A stretch of DNA of 64,000 bases from Roseimicrobium sp. ORNL1 (GCF_011044495.1 NZ_CP049143.1:124001-188000), one strand, 5' to 3'. Positions 16,169 to 25,905 are shown, counted from the stretch's first letter. Program-made: numbers and translations. The notes: generated by a model not told the origin, from the sequence alone.

Positions 16169-17485
16169 CTACTTTCTCTCGTGCTTGTATCCCACCGCAC
16201 TTTCACCTGCTTTCCGATTGAATCCCTCTCCATTCTCAAACCCCTTCTCCGGATTCACGAAAAGGTTCTTCAAACCTTCCGCATCACTCGGCACCACTTC
16301 ACTGTCAGACACGCTCACCCCTTCCGACGGAAACGCATCTCGCTCGCCGTCCGCCTTCGGCAAGGTCACGACATAACAGCTCTTCAACATCACACGCCCA
16401 CCGTCCTCAGCCTCCACGGGACATGAGCCCACCAGTGTGCAGTTCTTCATCTGCACTTCTCCCTTGCTCCATACACACGCGCCATCAGCGCTCTTCGGAT
16501 ACTGCGCATACGCGGCGAGGCAATTCTCCAGCGTTGCCGCGCCCCATACGCGGATGTTCCGCTTGTTGCGCAGGGCGATGCAATCCACGAACACCGACAG
16601 CTTGGCCTTCGTGTCCCAGCCACCATCCGTGTTGTCGAACGCACGGCACCGTGTCCAGCGCACCGTGCCTGCCATCTCCACGCAGAAGCCATCGCCGTTC
16701 CAATACTTATCGCCCGCGTCGTTGTAGCTGCCGCGCGCTTCGCAGTCGGTGAAATTGATTTCATCACAATCCTGCTCCACGGCAAAGCCCATCTGAAAGG
16801 GCTCCGTGGCCCAGGCCTTGCCACCCGCATCGGCGCTGCAGCGCTCTATCGTGATGTCCTTGTGTCCCGGCAGCAATCGCAAGCCGCGCTTGGTAAAATG
16901 CTTAAACACACAATCACGTACGGTGATGTTTTGCGTCACTCCATTCGTCTTCGCGTTCTCCTTGCTGCCGCGCCCCTTGCCTTCCGAGCGGATGCCCTCG
17001 CGTGCGCCGTACACGCGCACTCCGGAGATGACGCCCTCCGTGTTACGACCCAACAGATGGACGGCGGTATTCACCTGGCGGAAGTCGAGGTCCTTCAGCG
17101 TCCAATGTGAAGCCCCCTCCATCACCGTGATGATGTGCCCCCCAGTCTTCTCAGGCCGGGCCTTGTCAAAGTCTCCCACAAAGACCACACGCTTCCCGCC
17201 TTCGACCACACCCGCCAGGGTTCGCGCCTTGTCATCGGAGCGCGCGGCGATATCCAGACTCACTTCCTTGTATTCACCCGGCAGGAGCCAGAGCGTGTCG
17301 TCAGCCGACAGGGTGTCCCAGGCCTTTTGCAGTCCATCATTAGCCGCAGAGGCTGCATGCTCCTTGGAGGAGCCGTCTTTCGCGCCGCCTCCCTGCGGGC
17401 TCACGTACACGTCCGCATGCACCGCGAGTGTGACGATGAACAACCACACAGCAGACAGTGTGAACTTGCTGGGGAAAAGCATCAT
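16169..17485 (-). CDS. Secreted right-handed beta-helix (pectate-lyase-like) protein
   Basis: 438 aa from the first of two adjacent ATG codons (17485 and 17482). A signal peptide ends near LAVHADVYVSPQGG, and the DVYVSPxGxxxxxG pattern is the usual start of DUF1565-like or pectate-lyase-like beta-helix proteins. Repeated rungs of the type NITVRDCVFKHF, ITIERCSAD and VQMKNCTLVG follow, alternating with aspartate- and asparagine-rich turns. Family members bind or cleave polysaccharides, but no catalytic residues can be named here. It converges with the DUF1501 gene; arms AGAAAGTAG and CTACTTTCT at 16132-16140 and 16169-16177 could form a weak hairpin between them. Confidence 0.78.
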   Translation of the reverse strand: MMLFPSKFTLSAVWLFIVTLAVHADVYVSPQGGGAKDGSSKEHAASAANDGLQKAWDTLSADDTLWLLPGEYKEVSLDIAARSDDKARTLAGVVEGGKRVVFVGDFDKARPEKTGGHIITVMEGASHWTLKDLDFRQVNTAVHLLGRNTEGVISGVRVYGAREGIRSEGKGRGSKENAKTNGVTQNITVRDCVFKHFTKRGLRLLPGHKDITIERCSADAGGKAWATEPFQMGFAVEQDCDEINFTDCEARGSYNDAGDKYWNGDGFCVEMAGTVRWTRCRAFDNTDGGWDTKAKLSVFVDCIALRNKRNIRVWGAATLENCLAAYAQYPKSADGACVWSKGEVQMKNCTLVGSCPVEAEDGGRVMLKSCYVVTLPKADGERDAFPSEGVSVSDSEVVPSDAEGLKNLFVNPEKGFENGEGFNRKAGESAVGYKHERK

Positions 17486-17619
17486 GACGGAAGAAGAGAA
17501 CCCGCTCCGAAGGCTAAAACGAACGGACACGAACGACCAGACAATTCGAAGCCTTCACAAGCTGGAGACTGGACATCTGAAAGGAGCTTGCCGGTTGGTC
17601 TGTATGCGGAAGACCCTAC

Positions 17620-19620
17620 ATGTCGCTTCCTTCCCATTTGAAATCCTCCCGTCCGCAGGCTGCACGCATCATCGCCGCCCTGGGTGTCATGGCGGCAGCA
17701 TGGTTCTTCGCTGCGGAGTCGCCCCAGGAGGTGCGCATCCTGGAACCCAAGGCACAGCACCTCGGTAAATCCGGCCAATATGAGTGGGATGAGTATAAGG
17801 ACATGCCGGTGCATGGGGAAACGCTGACGCTGAAATTCAGCGCCACACCGAACGCCATCGAGCACACGCTCATCCTCCGGCAGAAGAATGTGAAGCTCAC
17901 CTGGCCGGTGCTGCTGAATGGCAAGAAGCTCGGCGCCCTCACCACGGCAGAGCCTGCGCAGGATGTGGTCTTTGCTGTTGCACCGGGTTCATTGAAAGAG
18001 GGTGAGAATGTGCTGGAGGTCACCGCGCCACAGAACCTTGATGACATTGAAGTCGGGCCCGTGCGGCTTATGCCTATCCCAAAGGCCCAGGCTATCGGGG
18101 GAGCCACCCTTCCCATCACCGTGACCGAAGCGAGTACCGGCAAGGCCATTCCCTGCCGCCTCACGCTCACGCATGCGGACGGCACGCTGGCAGCCCTTGC
18201 GGCCCAACCTGCGAACGAGGTCGCCGTGCGCATCGGCGTGGTCTATACGCAACATGGAAAGACCCAGCTCGCGCTGCCTCCCGGCGAGTACATCCTCTAT
18301 TCGAGCCGCGGCTTCGAATGGAGCGTGGCGGAGGCAAAGCTGCGCGTGAAGGCCGGTGAAAACCCCGAGGTGAAACTCCAGCTCACCCGCGAAGTCCCCA
18401 CGGAGGGCTGGGTTGCCGCAGACAGCCACATCCACACCCTCACGTATAGCGGGCACGGTGACGCCACGATGGAAGAGCGCATGCTCACCATCGCAGGTGA
18501 GGGCATTGAATTGGCCATTGCGACGGATCACAATCACCACACGGACTACGCGCCCGTCGCCACGAGCATGGGCATCAGCGATCGCTTCACGTCCGTGGTG
18601 GGAAATGAGGTCACCACGAAGCACGGCCACTTCAATGCCTTCCCCATCGCACCCAATGCCCCTGTAGTGGATCACAACAAGGACGACTGGTCCACGCTCA
18701 TCCCCGCCATGCGCGCCAGAGGCGGTGTGGAGGTCATCACGCTGAATCATCCGCGCGATCTGCACAGCGGTTTCGTTCCATTTGGTGGATTGCAGTTCTC
18801 ACCGGTGACGGGCAAACATCGGGATGCACAAGCGCTGAGCGGGGTCGATGCCATGGAAGTCATCACCTCTGGCGCCATGCAGTCAGACATTCACCTGCTC
18901 TATCGTGACTGGTTTGCACTGTTGAACCGGGGCCATCGCATCGCCGCCGTGGGCTCCAGCGACAGTCATGATGTGAGCCGTTTCATCCTGGGGCAGGGAA
19001 GGACCTACGTCGCTGTACCGGATGCCGACCCCTCGAAGATAAATCTGGAAAAAGCATGGCAGAGCTACAAGCAAGGGCGACTGCTCGTGAGCATGGGATT
19101 GCTGGCCCAGATAAGCGTAGGAGACAAATTTGGTGTGGGAGAGCAGTTCGCCAGTTTGGGTGCGATCAACGTGACAGCCCGGGTCTATGGCCCATCCTGG
19201 ACGAAGGCAGACCGTGTGGAGCTTTACGCCAATGGCATCCTCATCCGCGAACAGAAGATTATCGATGAAGGCAAGCCGGGGGAGAAGGCGAGCGTCACGT
19301 GGACGATTCCCAAGCCAAAACATGATGTGTATTTCGTGGTCATTGCCACCGGCCCGGGTGTCACCGCCCCTTACTGGGAGATTCCGAGTCCTTACCAACC
19401 GAGCAGCAAGACCTTCGCGCCGCGTGTCATCGGCTCCACCAATCCCGTGTGGGTTGATGCGGATGGCGATGGGAAATTCAAATCCGCATTTGCCTACGCT
19501 GAGTCTCTGGTGAAACAACACGGGGCCGATGATGCAAAGCTCAAAGCCGCGCTCAGCGACTACGACCAGAGTGTGGCCACACAGGTCGCTTCCCTGACGG
19601 GAACCTCAGTCAATCCCTAG
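17620..19620 (+). CDS. CehA/McbA-type PHP metallohydrolase, secreted
   Basis: 666 aa with an N-terminal hydrophobic segment (residues 15-31), probably a signal or anchor. Residues 45-265 form beta-rich modules. The PHP-like catalytic part follows: DSHIHTLTYSGHGD (about 266-279), ATDHNHHTDY (about 302-311), GNEVTTKHGHFNAFP and GSSDSHD give the expected metal-binding histidines and aspartates of the CehA/McbA family. Those enzymes hydrolyse phosphate, carbamate or sulfonate-type esters; the substrate here is unknown. A VWVDADGDGKF segment near the C-terminus may bind calcium. A 294-aa unknown gene follows 40 bp downstream. Confidence 0.85.
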   Translation: MSLPSHLKSSRPQAARIIAALGVMAAAWFFAAESPQEVRILEPKAQHLGKSGQYEWDEYKDMPVHGETLTLKFSATPNAIEHTLILRQKNVKLTWPVLLNGKKLGALTTAEPAQDVVFAVAPGSLKEGENVLEVTAPQNLDDIEVGPVRLMPIPKAQAIGGATLPITVTEASTGKAIPCRLTLTHADGTLAALAAQPANEVAVRIGVVYTQHGKTQLALPPGEYILYSSRGFEWSVAEAKLRVKAGENPEVKLQLTREVPTEGWVAADSHIHTLTYSGHGDATMEERMLTIAGEGIELAIATDHNHHTDYAPVATSMGISDRFTSVVGNEVTTKHGHFNAFPIAPNAPVVDHNKDDWSTLIPAMRARGGVEVITLNHPRDLHSGFVPFGGLQFSPVTGKHRDAQALSGVDAMEVITSGAMQSDIHLLYRDWFALLNRGHRIAAVGSSDSHDVSRFILGQGRTYVAVPDADPSKINLEKAWQSYKQGRLLVSMGLLAQISVGDKFGVGEQFASLGAINVTARVYGPSWTKADRVELYANGILIREQKIIDEGKPGEKASVTWTIPKPKHDVYFVVIATGPGVTAPYWEIPSPYQPSSKTFAPRVIGSTNPVWVDADGDGKFKSAFAYAESLVKQHGADDAKLKAALSDYDQSVATQVASLTGTSVNP

Positions 19621-19663
19621 GCATCCGGTTTCCGGGTTGCGAATGACCGCACGCATCGATACG

Positions 19664-20521
19664 ATGGTTAATATGTTCGCGCGTCTTCCCCTGCTACTGC
19701 TGGCGAATCTGCTTCTCTGCGGCCTCTCCCTTTCACAAGACGCTTATCCGGAAGTCACCAAGTTTGCGAAGGGCATCGAGAACATCACCTGGAACCTGCG
19801 GGGCACCTCCGGGCTGAAGCATCTTAAGTACGACGGGAAGAGCGTGTTTGAAATCAAGCCGGGCGGTCGCCAGGGTAGTCCCTACGAGCATGCCTTTGTG
19901 GATGCCGGTGTACTGCGGCTGAACTTCCGGGGCGCCAATACGGGCTGGTACTTCTTCAGCGATGACCTCAAGTATGTGACACCGACGACGGTGGCGGGCG
20001 AAATCAACTTCAAGGCGTCTGGTGGCTCCGGCAAGCGCATCGCCAGCTTCCCCAGGGACATCGAAGGCGTGACATGGGAATCCATCCCAGATGAGCGCAA
20101 GATCAAGCCCGGAACCTTGCGCTGGAATGGCAGGGAACTCGAAATCGGTGCCAAGAATGGCGAGACCTGGGTCGTGGACAAGGTGGTGCCTGTGATTGCC
20201 AATCGCCGCGTACTTGAAGTCATCGCTCCAGATGGCTCGGTGATCTGGTGCGCTTTTTCAGAAGACGGCAAGGAAGCGTGGCTGCTCCAGCTTGAGAACA
20301 TCTTCGGCGGCTATGCCGAGTCCACGCCCTCCAAGGCAGCCCTCACTGCACAGGAGACAGGACTCACTCCGCAGCTCAATGACCTGGCAAACCACGCCGA
20401 GGACCTCAAGAACGCTGGCGAACGCGGACGGCTCGATACGCTGCGCCGGCAGTTCCAGCGGAAGTTGAAGGACAATGCGGCACTCTCACAAAAAGTGACC
20501 CAGCGTCTGGCCACGCCGTAG
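19664..20521 (+). CDS. Secreted protein of unknown function
   Basis: 285 aa from the ATG at 19664; ATG at 19643 and a TTG further upstream are alternatives. A signal peptide (MVNMFARLPLLLLANLLLCG) is followed by a beta-rich region with repeated aromatic patterns such as ITWNLRGTSG and VTWESIPDERK. The C-terminal 70 residues are helical and charged, perhaps coiled coil. No family was recognised. It starts shortly after the PHP-type hydrolase gene and is likely in its operon. Confidence 0.7.
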   Translation: MVNMFARLPLLLLANLLLCGLSLSQDAYPEVTKFAKGIENITWNLRGTSGLKHLKYDGKSVFEIKPGGRQGSPYEHAFVDAGVLRLNFRGANTGWYFFSDDLKYVTPTTVAGEINFKASGGSGKRIASFPRDIEGVTWESIPDERKIKPGTLRWNGRELEIGAKNGETWVVDKVVPVIANRRVLEVIAPDGSVIWCAFSEDGKEAWLLQLENIFGGYAESTPSKAALTAQETGLTPQLNDLANHAEDLKNAGERGRLDTLRRQFQRKLKDNAALSQKVTQRLATP

Positions 20522-20679
20522 TCGGTAGTAGCTCGTGCTTGTCACCTGTTTGCTGCGGGCAGCACCGTCCAGCAGGAGGGGCCAAGGCGCGGAGTGCAGG
20601 CACAGATGCATGGCGCAGAAACGGAAGAACGGTCGCGCTTGCTCCATGAGTTTCCATGCATCCTTTCGCGAAGCCAGTC

Positions 20680-22038
20680 CTACTTTGTCTCAGGAACTTC
20701 GGGTCTCAAAACCCGCGGGCGGTACTTCCCGTGAAGAATCAACACCTCGGGTGGCCCACCATCGAGGTTCGTGACCATGGGATCCTCTTGCACGGGTACC
20801 TGCTGGCCCCATCGACGTACCAGGGTGCCAGCCTTCTCATCCAGCGTCCACAGCTCGGCCATCACATCTTCCTTTTTCATGTCGGCGTAGCCACGCATGC
20901 CACGCACGGCCATCATCTCCTCCGTGCCATCGCCATTCACGTCCACACCACAGACACAGTAGGCGAGCCGTCCGGCCATGGTTGTGCCCAGCACGCGTAT
21001 CGACCCATCGGTGTTCACGGCGCACGCATAGATATTGCCCCCATTGGTGCCCACCAGCATCTCGGGTCTGCCGTCACCATTCAAGTCGCCACTGCCCAGA
21101 TTACACGCACCGCCTTGAGGCACCCGCCATGCATTGCCCACCTGCGTGAGCATGCCATCTCGTATTTCCAGCACCCATACGCTACCATTGTCATTGGCCA
21201 CCAGGATTTCCATTTGCTTGTCTCCATCAAAATCACCAACGAGGAGGGAAGAGGTGGAGTGCGAGCCGTGCGAATCCGTCAGCAGGATGTCTGTCTTGCG
21301 TTGCACCTGCCACTTTTGCGATTCCGGCTTGATGCTGTAGATCAGAAGGGAATTCCACTCGTACTCTGGTTGAGGTTTGCGTGCGCTTAGATAGTTGAGG
21401 AGCATCACTTCAGGCTTGCCATCGCCATCCAGATCCTGCGCGGCCAAATTCTTCCGGTCCGATGAGAATCGCTCCGGGCTTTCCCACACGCGTGAAAATC
21501 CGCCCTCCGCCGTTCCCTCTAGCAGCCACAGCCGCTCGTCTGCAACCACGAGATCCAGGATGGCATCGCCATTGAGATCGGCAAAGAGCATCTTCGGCTT
21601 GAATGCCTTCCTGGTGACGACGTTTCCGGCGCCTGCCATGTCCATCTGATACTCGGGATCGTACACGCGCCGCGCCTTGATGAGTGCCTTCTCCCACCAG
21701 TTCTTGGGACGGGATTCATCTCTGGGCACATTCACAAAGAAATCACGTGTCCGCTTGGGAAAGGCATCCCTCCATATCTCCCGCCAGCCGCTGGATTCCT
21801 CGCGGAAGACCTGGAGCGTCCCATCTTCACTCGCCATGGCCAGCAGGCGCTGATGTGGATCCCCGAGTGACACGGCCCACCCGGAGAGTTGCTCCGACTT
21901 CGCTGAGTTCCATGTGCCTATCAGCGCGTCGTACGGGTTCCGGGTGAACCACCATCCGGCGCCCCCAAGGATTGCGATCCCGGCGAGGAACCCCACGGAC
22001 TTCGCGAACCGTCTTCTCCTGGTGGGTGTCCCTTTCAT
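20680..22038 (-). CDS. FG-GAP/VCBS repeat protein with N-terminal membrane anchor
   Basis: About 452 aa from the ATG at 22038. ATG codons at 22143 and 22170 are in frame but add an unlikely sequence that overlaps the divergent gene's leader. After a basic stretch (TPTRRRRFAKS) comes one transmembrane segment (about 12-28). Five calcium-binding FG-GAP-like repeats follow: FADLNGDAILDL, AQDLDGDGKPEV, VGDFDGDKQMEI, SGDLNGDGRPEM and GVDVNGDGTEEM. The fold is probably an integrin-alpha-like propeller displayed on the outer face of the inner membrane. Its partner is unknown; it is divergent from the secreted protein at 22169. Confidence 0.8.
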   Translation of the reverse strand: MKGTPTRRRRFAKSVGFLAGIAILGGAGWWFTRNPYDALIGTWNSAKSEQLSGWAVSLGDPHQRLLAMASEDGTLQVFREESSGWREIWRDAFPKRTRDFFVNVPRDESRPKNWWEKALIKARRVYDPEYQMDMAGAGNVVTRKAFKPKMLFADLNGDAILDLVVADERLWLLEGTAEGGFSRVWESPERFSSDRKNLAAQDLDGDGKPEVMLLNYLSARKPQPEYEWNSLLIYSIKPESQKWQVQRKTDILLTDSHGSHSTSSLLVGDFDGDKQMEILVANDNGSVWVLEIRDGMLTQVGNAWRVPQGGACNLGSGDLNGDGRPEMLVGTNGGNIYACAVNTDGSIRVLGTTMAGRLAYCVCGVDVNGDGTEEMMAVRGMRGYADMKKEDVMAELWTLDEKAGTLVRRWGQQVPVQEDPMVTNLDGGPPEVLILHGKYRPRVLRPEVPETK

Positions 22039-22168
22039 GCGTGTGATTCCGGAGTGTTTGGGCCACTCCACAGTTGCCTTGCCTGGCAGTATCGTCTGGA
22101 ATGTGCACCCATGGCCCAGTACAGTCTGAGTCACCTGCACCATTTTTTTTAAATCAGATCTCAACGAC

Positions 22169-22786
22169 ATGCACAAAAGAAATCTGCTCCTCCCTGCCCT
22201 GCTTCCATTCTTTGTCCTCGTCGTTTGCGCCTCCTTCTGCCGCGCCGAGCAGTTCGTGCTCTTCGACACGACCTTCACCTTCACGAAGGAACAGGCCGAC
22301 AACGCCAAGCCCAGTCCCTCCCACTACTACGTGCGCGGGCCGATGATGAATGAAGCGCGTCCCAAGGACTGGACCGCTCCTGTGGACTACCGCAATGGCA
22401 CTGCACACGTGCGCCTGGAGGTCATCGAGAAACCTGCCGGCAGCGAGGCCACCACGTGGAGCGTGTGCTACATCCCCAACAAGGGGCAAAATCACGGCTA
22501 CGGCTGCTTCAACACGGACGTGTACAAGGAGAAGGGCGTGTATGAAAAGGACGTGCCCATGACCCAGTTCTGGCAGAATGGCGACATCGTCTGGAGCGAA
22601 GGCGTCAAGGAGATGCACCTCGTCATCAAGGACAACAGCGGCGGCAAGGGCCACGCCCACAAGCGCCCGGACCACGAAAAATTCTTCCCCACCAAGGTGC
22701 GCATGACCGTCGTTCAGGTCTCAGCCGGAGCGAAATACGACCCGAAACTGGTGCCGAACCTGTCACCGGCTGTGGAGAAAAAGTAA
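22169..22786 (+). CDS. Secreted protein of unknown function
   Basis: 205 aa with a clear signal peptide (MHKRNLLLPALLPFFVLVVCASF, cleavage after CRA). The mature part is predicted beta strand, begins EQFVLFDTTFTFTKE, and contains a GHAHKRPDHEKFFPTKVRM segment rich in histidine and lysine. It resembles secreted proteins of unknown function in Planctomycetes and Verrucomicrobia by general character only. It is divergent from the FG-GAP protein gene. Confidence 0.72.
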   Translation: MHKRNLLLPALLPFFVLVVCASFCRAEQFVLFDTTFTFTKEQADNAKPSPSHYYVRGPMMNEARPKDWTAPVDYRNGTAHVRLEVIEKPAGSEATTWSVCYIPNKGQNHGYGCFNTDVYKEKGVYEKDVPMTQFWQNGDIVWSEGVKEMHLVIKDNSGGKGHAHKRPDHEKFFPTKVRMTVVQVSAGAKYDPKLVPNLSPAVEKK

Positions 22787-22874
22787 GCGCAGGAAAGCGG
22801 AAGGGGCGTAACTTTCCCGGTGGTCTGCCGAATCCTTCCACAGAGACCCTATTCACCCTGTCACTCCTACTGTC

Positions 22875-23195
22875 ATGGCCAGCACCTCGAAACCCACCAC
22901 TCCTCCGCCCCAGCAGCCCAAGCCCGACATGAGCCGGGACCTGGACCACAACGGCATCGTGGACTCCCTGGATGACCGCAGCCGTGACCTGGATCGCGAT
23001 GGTGTCATCGACACCGCCGACCGCCAGGAGAAGGATCTCAATCGCGACAACAAGATTGATGGTTCAGACCAGACCAAACAATCGGTCCCCAAAGTCGGCA
23101 CCGTGCTGGGCTATACCAAAGATGGCGATTCCTGGACGCCCCCGGAACAGAACAACAAGATCCAGCAACAGCAGACGCTCAGGCCGAAGCTCTAA
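22875..23195 (+). CDS. Small EF-hand/dockerin-like repeat protein
   Basis: 106 aa with no signal peptide. Three acidic loops in a row, DLDHNGIVDSLDD, DLDRDGVIDTADR and DLNRDNKIDGSD (about residues 21-67), match calcium-binding dockerin or thrombospondin-type-3 loops (D-x-[DN]-x-[DN]-x-[IV]-D). The rest is proline- and glutamine-rich. It may bind calcium; the partner is unknown. Confidence 0.7.
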   Translation: MASTSKPTTPPPQQPKPDMSRDLDHNGIVDSLDDRSRDLDRDGVIDTADRQEKDLNRDNKIDGSDQTKQSVPKVGTVLGYTKDGDSWTPPEQNNKIQQQQTLRPKL

Positions 23196-23214
23196 CCACG
23201 CCACTCTGGCGTGG
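23196..23214. terminator. Hairpin between convergent genes
   Basis: CCACGCCA and TGGCGTGG form a perfect 8-bp stem with a 3-base loop directly after the stop of the EF-hand gene and 17 bp before the stop of the convergent kinase gene. No T-tract follows, so a bidirectional terminator is plausible but not certain. Confidence 0.5.
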
Positions 23215-23230
23215 CGATGGTGATTGTTGC

Positions 23231-24112
23231 CTATCGCATCTTCTCCAGCCACTCGATGCGTAGCTGCAGTTTGCGCTGCCGCTCCGCGTTGGGGTTGGGA
23301 TAGAGCACGGGATACCACGCCGTCATCACCGCCGCACGGGCGATGAGACTTTGGTGGAGCACATTCTCATCGATGCGCCCACCGGCATCGCGATAGGCTG
23401 CGAGGATGCCATTCACGGTGTCGTGGTCTTCCTCGAGGAGTTTCGCATTCCAGATGATGGAGGCCACGTCCCACTCCACCGGCCCGGCAAAGGTATCTTC
23501 CCAGTCGGCCCATAAGAGGCCCACGGTGGTGTTCATGAGGTTGCCCATGTGCGCATCTCCGTGAAGCACTTGATGCGGGCAATCGCCCAGCACCTGCAGC
23601 GAACTCAAGAGATGAGCACGCAGGAGTTCCAGCGTGGATGTGGGAAAGGCGTTCTTCTCCTCGAGCGCATCCAGCAGCGCGGCACTCTCGGTGATGATGG
23701 CCAGCTTGGGCAGCGGTTGGGTGCAGGTGCGCAACACCTCATGACACTGGTACAACGTGCTGCCGATATCCTCCGGCTTTGGCTCTTCCTTGATGGCCGT
23801 GACGAACTTCCAGAAGTTCATCGGATAGCCAAGATGTTCATGCGGTCCCGGCGGCAGCGCAGCATGCAGCGGTATCACGGGCGCTCCCTGCTCCGTGAGA
23901 TGCTGCGCAATCGCATTCTCCCGCGCGAACCATTCAGTCCCCTGCCGTGGGCCATCCACATCCTGCACCACGCGTGCCACCAGATCCTCCGTGAGTCGCA
24001 GCACCAGCGTGTGACCATTCTGCAAAATCTCACACCGGTCCGGCACGATGCCATGTGCTGCCAGCACTTCCGTGGCCGCACGGATGGGGAGGGTCGTATC
24101 ACGTTCGCTCAT
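23231..24112 (-). CDS. Aminoglycoside phosphotransferase-family kinase
   Basis: 293 aa. The catalytic loop HGDAHMGNLM (about residues 185-194) and the metal-binding WADWEDTFAGPVEWD segment about 10 residues later identify a protein-kinase-like APH/choline kinase family enzyme. The N-lobe contains a GHTLVLRLTEDLVARVVQD segment in place of the usual lysine strand, so the ATP-binding lysine is not obvious. The substrate is unknown; many chromosomal homologues phosphorylate small metabolites rather than antibiotics. Confidence 0.82.
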   Translation of the reverse strand: MSERDTTLPIRAATEVLAAHGIVPDRCEILQNGHTLVLRLTEDLVARVVQDVDGPRQGTEWFARENAIAQHLTEQGAPVIPLHAALPPGPHEHLGYPMNFWKFVTAIKEEPKPEDIGSTLYQCHEVLRTCTQPLPKLAIITESAALLDALEEKNAFPTSTLELLRAHLLSSLQVLGDCPHQVLHGDAHMGNLMNTTVGLLWADWEDTFAGPVEWDVASIIWNAKLLEEDHDTVNGILAAYRDAGGRIDENVLHQSLIARAAVMTAWYPVLYPNPNAERQRKLQLRIEWLEKMR

Positions 24113-24187
24113 CTGCGCATGTGCATGTTCTATTCACATGACCGGCGCAAGAACATTCCTGGCATCTCCATCCACCCCTGACTCAAC

Positions 24188-24219
24188 CTTTGTGCCTTTT
24201 GCGTCTCTTTGCGGCCAAC
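24188..24219. repeat. Short dispersed repeat, copy 1
   Basis: CTTTGTGCCTTTTGCGTCTCTTTGCGGCCA-type sequence of about 32 bp; a near-identical copy with the same order of blocks lies at 55229-55260. Both are intergenic. Similar pyrimidine-rich strings are common between genes in Planctomycetes and Verrucomicrobia. Confidence 0.5.
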
Positions 24220-24222
24220 CTT

Positions 24223-24897
24223 TCAGTCCACTTTCTCACAGCTCTTCACGCACACGCCTTCTTCCGCCATGACCCAGCGCACCCGCCATCCGGATATCTC
24301 GGTGGCATACTCACGCGCGGTATCCTCGTGATACGCCGGCTGCGGCTGCAGAGCGAGTGACTGCGAGATCACCTCACGCACCTCATCCGGCACGGCGCTC
24401 TCACACTCCCATCGCACCGGCACGGTGGGCGGCGGCGTATCCGCAAAGCTACTGCGCGCTTCGGGAATCGAGTCCGCATACCGCACATACGGCTTGATGT
24501 CGAAGACCGGCGTGCCGTCCACGAGATCCACACCGGACACAAACAACCTCGGTGCGCCTTCTCCTTCCCGCTCCACCCGTTCCAGCTTCACCACCGTCAA
24601 GGCAAGGCGGTTCGGGCGGAAAGGCGAGCGTGTGGCAAACACCCCCTTGCGTTCATTCCCACCCAGCTTCGGTGGCCGCACCATGAGGGACTTCGGTTCT
24701 TCCTCCACCAGGTGAAACATCGTGATGAGCCACAGATGGCTGAACTCCTCAATGCCACGCACGGCCTCCTCACGCCGATACGCCGGCTCAAACTCAATTA
24801 CACCCCACGCGCTCGACGCGAGCCCGGATTGACGCGGCACACCGAACTTGCCCGTGTAGCACGTGCGCAGGGTGGCGATGGTGTTGAGCGAATGCAT
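24223..24897 (-). CDS. trmO: TrmO (TsaA-like) tRNA methyltransferase
   Basis: 224 aa from the ATG at 24897; the frame is open further upstream without support. The RTCYTGKFGVPRQSGL, FEPAYRREEAVRGIEEFSHLW and KGVFATRSPFRPN segments are characteristic of TrmO, which N6-methylates t6A37 in threonine tRNAs using S-adenosylmethionine. The GVDLVDGTPVFDIKPYV segment closes the conserved core. The C-terminal 45 residues are the more variable TrmO extension. Confidence 0.9.
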   Translation of the reverse strand: MHSLNTIATLRTCYTGKFGVPRQSGLASSAWGVIEFEPAYRREEAVRGIEEFSHLWLITMFHLVEEEPKSLMVRPPKLGGNERKGVFATRSPFRPNRLALTVVKLERVEREGEGAPRLFVSGVDLVDGTPVFDIKPYVRYADSIPEARSSFADTPPPTVPVRWECESAVPDEVREVISQSLALQPQPAYHEDTAREYATEISGWRVRWVMAEEGVCVKSCEKVD

Positions 24898-25060
24898 GAG
24901 GAAGTCTGACGCTACTACCGCGTTTGCTTGAAGGTAAGTCAAGGCAAGGCGCGCAACGGCAAGGATCACCTTGTATCTGGTGATCACGGATCGTGATAGA
25001 GAGTCGGGCCATGGCACCGTTTATGAGCAGCCCCAGCCGCACACCTCAAAGCAAAACATC

Positions 25061-25855
25061 ATGCGCAGACTTCTCCCTCTCCTTTCGCTCCTCGCTTTCA
25101 CACTTCCCCTCGCTGCGGAAGACAAGGCGCCATCCCCGCCGGAGGGATTCACCGCCATCTTCAATGGGAAGAACCTGGACGGCTGGAGTGGCAGTGACAA
25201 ATACTGGTCCGTGGAAGACGGCTGCCTGACCGGCGTGACTGATGGCAAGCTGGACTACAACCGCTTCATCACGTGGAAAGGCGGGCAGGTGAAGAACTTC
25301 GAACTGCGCGTGAAGGTCAAGGTCACCAAGGGTGGCAACAGCGGCCTGCAGTACCGCGGCAAGGAGCGGCCCGACCTGGGCGAGTGGGTGGTCACAGGGT
25401 ATCAGTGCGATGTCGTCCCGGCCCGCGAAGACTACAACGGCATGCTCTATGAGGAACGTGGTCGTCGCATCCTTGCGCACACCGGGGAGAAGGTGGTCAT
25501 CGACCCGCAGGGCCAGCCGTGGGTCGTGGGGAAGCTGCCCACCCAGGTCTTCCCACCGGACGAGTGGCATGACTACCGCGTCCTCGTGGAAGGCAATCAC
25601 CACCAGCACTGGATCGATGGCGTGCAGACCGTGGATGTCATCGACCTGGATGAGACCGGCCGTGCCTTGGAGGGTGTCATCGCCGTGCAGGTGCACGTGG
25701 GCCCGGTGATGAAGATTCAGTACAAAGATTTCTTTGTGAAGCACCTTCCCGCGGACCTGCCCCTGCTCACTCCCGCTCAAGCTCCCGTCCCCGCTGACGC
25801 CGTGAAAGTGGTGCCGCAGGGTGGGGGAAAGCCCAAGAAGCAAGAGTCAAAGTGA
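25061..25855 (+). CDS. DUF1080 (3-keto-disaccharide hydrolase-like) secreted protein
   Basis: 264 aa from the ATG at 25061, which begins a signal peptide (RRLLPLLSLLAFTLPLAAEDK). The mature part has the DUF1080 opening FTAIFNGKNLDGWSG, a GNSGLQYRGKE strand and a closing VGPVMKIQYKDFFVKHL segment. The fold is a concanavalin-like jelly roll; some members hydrolyse 3-keto-glycosides. The fold of this copy is intact, but no catalytic residue can be assigned. It is divergent from trmO. Confidence 0.88.
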   Translation: MRRLLPLLSLLAFTLPLAAEDKAPSPPEGFTAIFNGKNLDGWSGSDKYWSVEDGCLTGVTDGKLDYNRFITWKGGQVKNFELRVKVKVTKGGNSGLQYRGKERPDLGEWVVTGYQCDVVPAREDYNGMLYEERGRRILAHTGEKVVIDPQGQPWVVGKLPTQVFPPDEWHDYRVLVEGNHHQHWIDGVQTVDVIDLDETGRALEGVIAVQVHVGPVMKIQYKDFFVKHLPADLPLLTPAQAPVPADAVKVVPQGGGKPKKQESK

Positions 25856-25905
25856 CCTCACTTTTTCCATTGCATGATGCACGCCTTGATGCGTGAAGGA
25901 GATTT

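Noticed and set aside
16132-16177. Terminator between the DUF1501 and beta-helix genes
   Set aside because: The 9-bp arms overlap a stop codon, are AT-rich and lack a T-tract; listed only as a weak hairpin in the gene entry.
16806-17768. A 320-codon plus-strand open frame opposite the beta-helix gene
   Set aside because: Overlaps the beta-helix gene and the start of the PHP hydrolase; no family features.
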